Origin: SZUA-229 sp964531165
GTDB taxonomy: Bacteria > Pseudomonadota > Gammaproteobacteria > SZUA-229
Length of the DNA stretch: 5,858 nucleotides
Assembly: GCA_964531165.1 (NCBI GenBank)
Contig: CAZHEA010000135.1
Location: 1-5,858, forward strand
Direction: 5' to 3'
Position 1 is the stretch's first letter. Each line of letters begins with the position of its first letter. Under the pieces are notes generated by a model. The model was not told the origin of the DNA. It saw only the letters and a program-made list of their open reading frames with translations, and did not search any database. The translations under genes were made by a program, and so were the position numbers. Below, piece by piece: positions 5,567-5,858 of the stretch.

Positions 5567-5573
5567 AAGAGGA
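5567..5573 (+). promoter_or_regulatory. Ribosome-binding site of acpP
   Basis: AAGAGGA lies seven bases before the ATG at 5581. It is one of the strongest Shine-Dalgarno matches in the window, consistent with high AcpP output. Confidence 0.7.
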
Positions 5574-5580
5574 AAAATAC

Positions 5581-5814
5581 ATGAGCAGTGCAGAAGAACG
5601 CGTTCGCAAGATTGTTATAGAACAACTAGGCGTAAAAGAAGATGAAGTAACTAACACAGCTTCTTTTGTTGATGACCTTGGTGCAGATTCACTAGATACT
5701 GTTGAATTAGTAATGGCATTAGAAGAAGAATTTGAATGTGAAATTCCTGATGAAGATGCTGAAAAAATTACTACAGTTCAGCAAGCTTTGGATTATGTTA
5801 ACGCTAACAGTTAA
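5581..5814 (+). CDS. acpP: Acyl carrier protein
   Basis: AcpP is the small acidic cytoplasmic carrier that holds growing acyl chains on a phosphopantetheine arm during fatty acid synthesis and hands them on for phospholipid and lipid A synthesis. The 77 residues match the family (E. coli 78 counting Met). The attachment site is Ser37 in LGADSLDTVELVMALEEEF, the canonical DSL motif at the start of helix II. EIPDEDAEKITTVQQALDYV forms the usual C-terminal helices. Cys52 (FECEIP) sits where many relatives have Asp-Thr; this is a mild variation. The gene has a strong Shine-Dalgarno sequence, a plausible promoter of its own, and an intrinsic terminator 20 bp after the stop, so it probably has a short, abundant transcript. 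fabF would be expected next but lies outside the window. Confidence 0.98.
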   Translation: MSSAEERVRKIVIEQLGVKEDEVTNTASFVDDLGADSLDTVELVMALEEEFECEIPDEDAEKITTVQQALDYVNANS

Positions 5815-5828
5815 TCTAATTCAATGTT

Positions 5829-5858
5829 AAAAAGGGCAGGCATAGTGCCTGCCTTTTT
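5829..5858 (+). terminator. Intrinsic terminator after acpP
   Basis: GGCAGGCA (5835-5842) pairs perfectly with TGCCTGCC (5846-5853) around the loop TAG, followed by TTTTT to the window edge. Five A residues upstream can extend the stem past a one-base G bulge. This is the clearest intrinsic terminator in the window, and the A tract means it could also work on the opposite strand. The T tract may continue beyond the window. Confidence 0.88.

Overview
The window is a run of core housekeeping genes, all on the + strand, from what looks like a gammaproteobacterium. DnaJ, FabD, FabG, DapB and AcpP have lengths and motifs very close to the E. coli proteins, the DnaK C-terminus ends in the EEVKDxxK-type tail, and dnaK-dnaJ-dapB is a familiar gammaproteobacterial order. 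The DNA is AT-leaning by eye, with many TTA leucine and AAA lysine codons. Nothing in the window fixes the genus.

Layout: (1) the 3' end of dnaK (1-512), with a hairpin terminator behind it; (2) dnaJ (737-1870), which overlaps by one base a gene for a small, apparently Tat-exported DsrE/DsrF-family protein (1870-2355), followed 41 bp later by dapB (2397-3197); (3) a fatty-acid synthesis block, fabD (3358-4305), fabG (4602-5339) and acpP (5581-5814), closed by a strong terminator at the window edge. DnaK and DnaJ are the Hsp70 chaperone pair. DapB makes tetrahydrodipicolinate for lysine and peptidoglycan. FabD loads malonyl groups onto AcpP, and FabG reduces the resulting 3-ketoacyl-AcpP.

The unusual part lies between the genes. 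Four of the six gene junctions carry imperfect palindromes. Three (595-697, 3208-3325, 4335-4451) belong to one family of roughly 100-120 bp with ends close to TTTACCGCAAATRAACGC, arms built from about 10-bp sub-repeats, and a variable inner hairpin. A fourth (4491-4578) is a different 88-bp element made of two facing REP-like hairpins. A fifth (about 5350-5430) is a degenerate G/C-run element of similar architecture. They stretch the normally compact fabD-fabG and fabG-acpP gaps to 296 and 241 bp. The dapB-fabD junction is also an apparent synteny break, because carA does not follow dapB and fabH does not precede fabD, and one of the repeats sits exactly there.

I see no phage, CRISPR, RNA gene, transposase or defence system. 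The candidates for something undescribed are the nested-palindrome family and the exported DsrE-like protein coupled to dnaJ.
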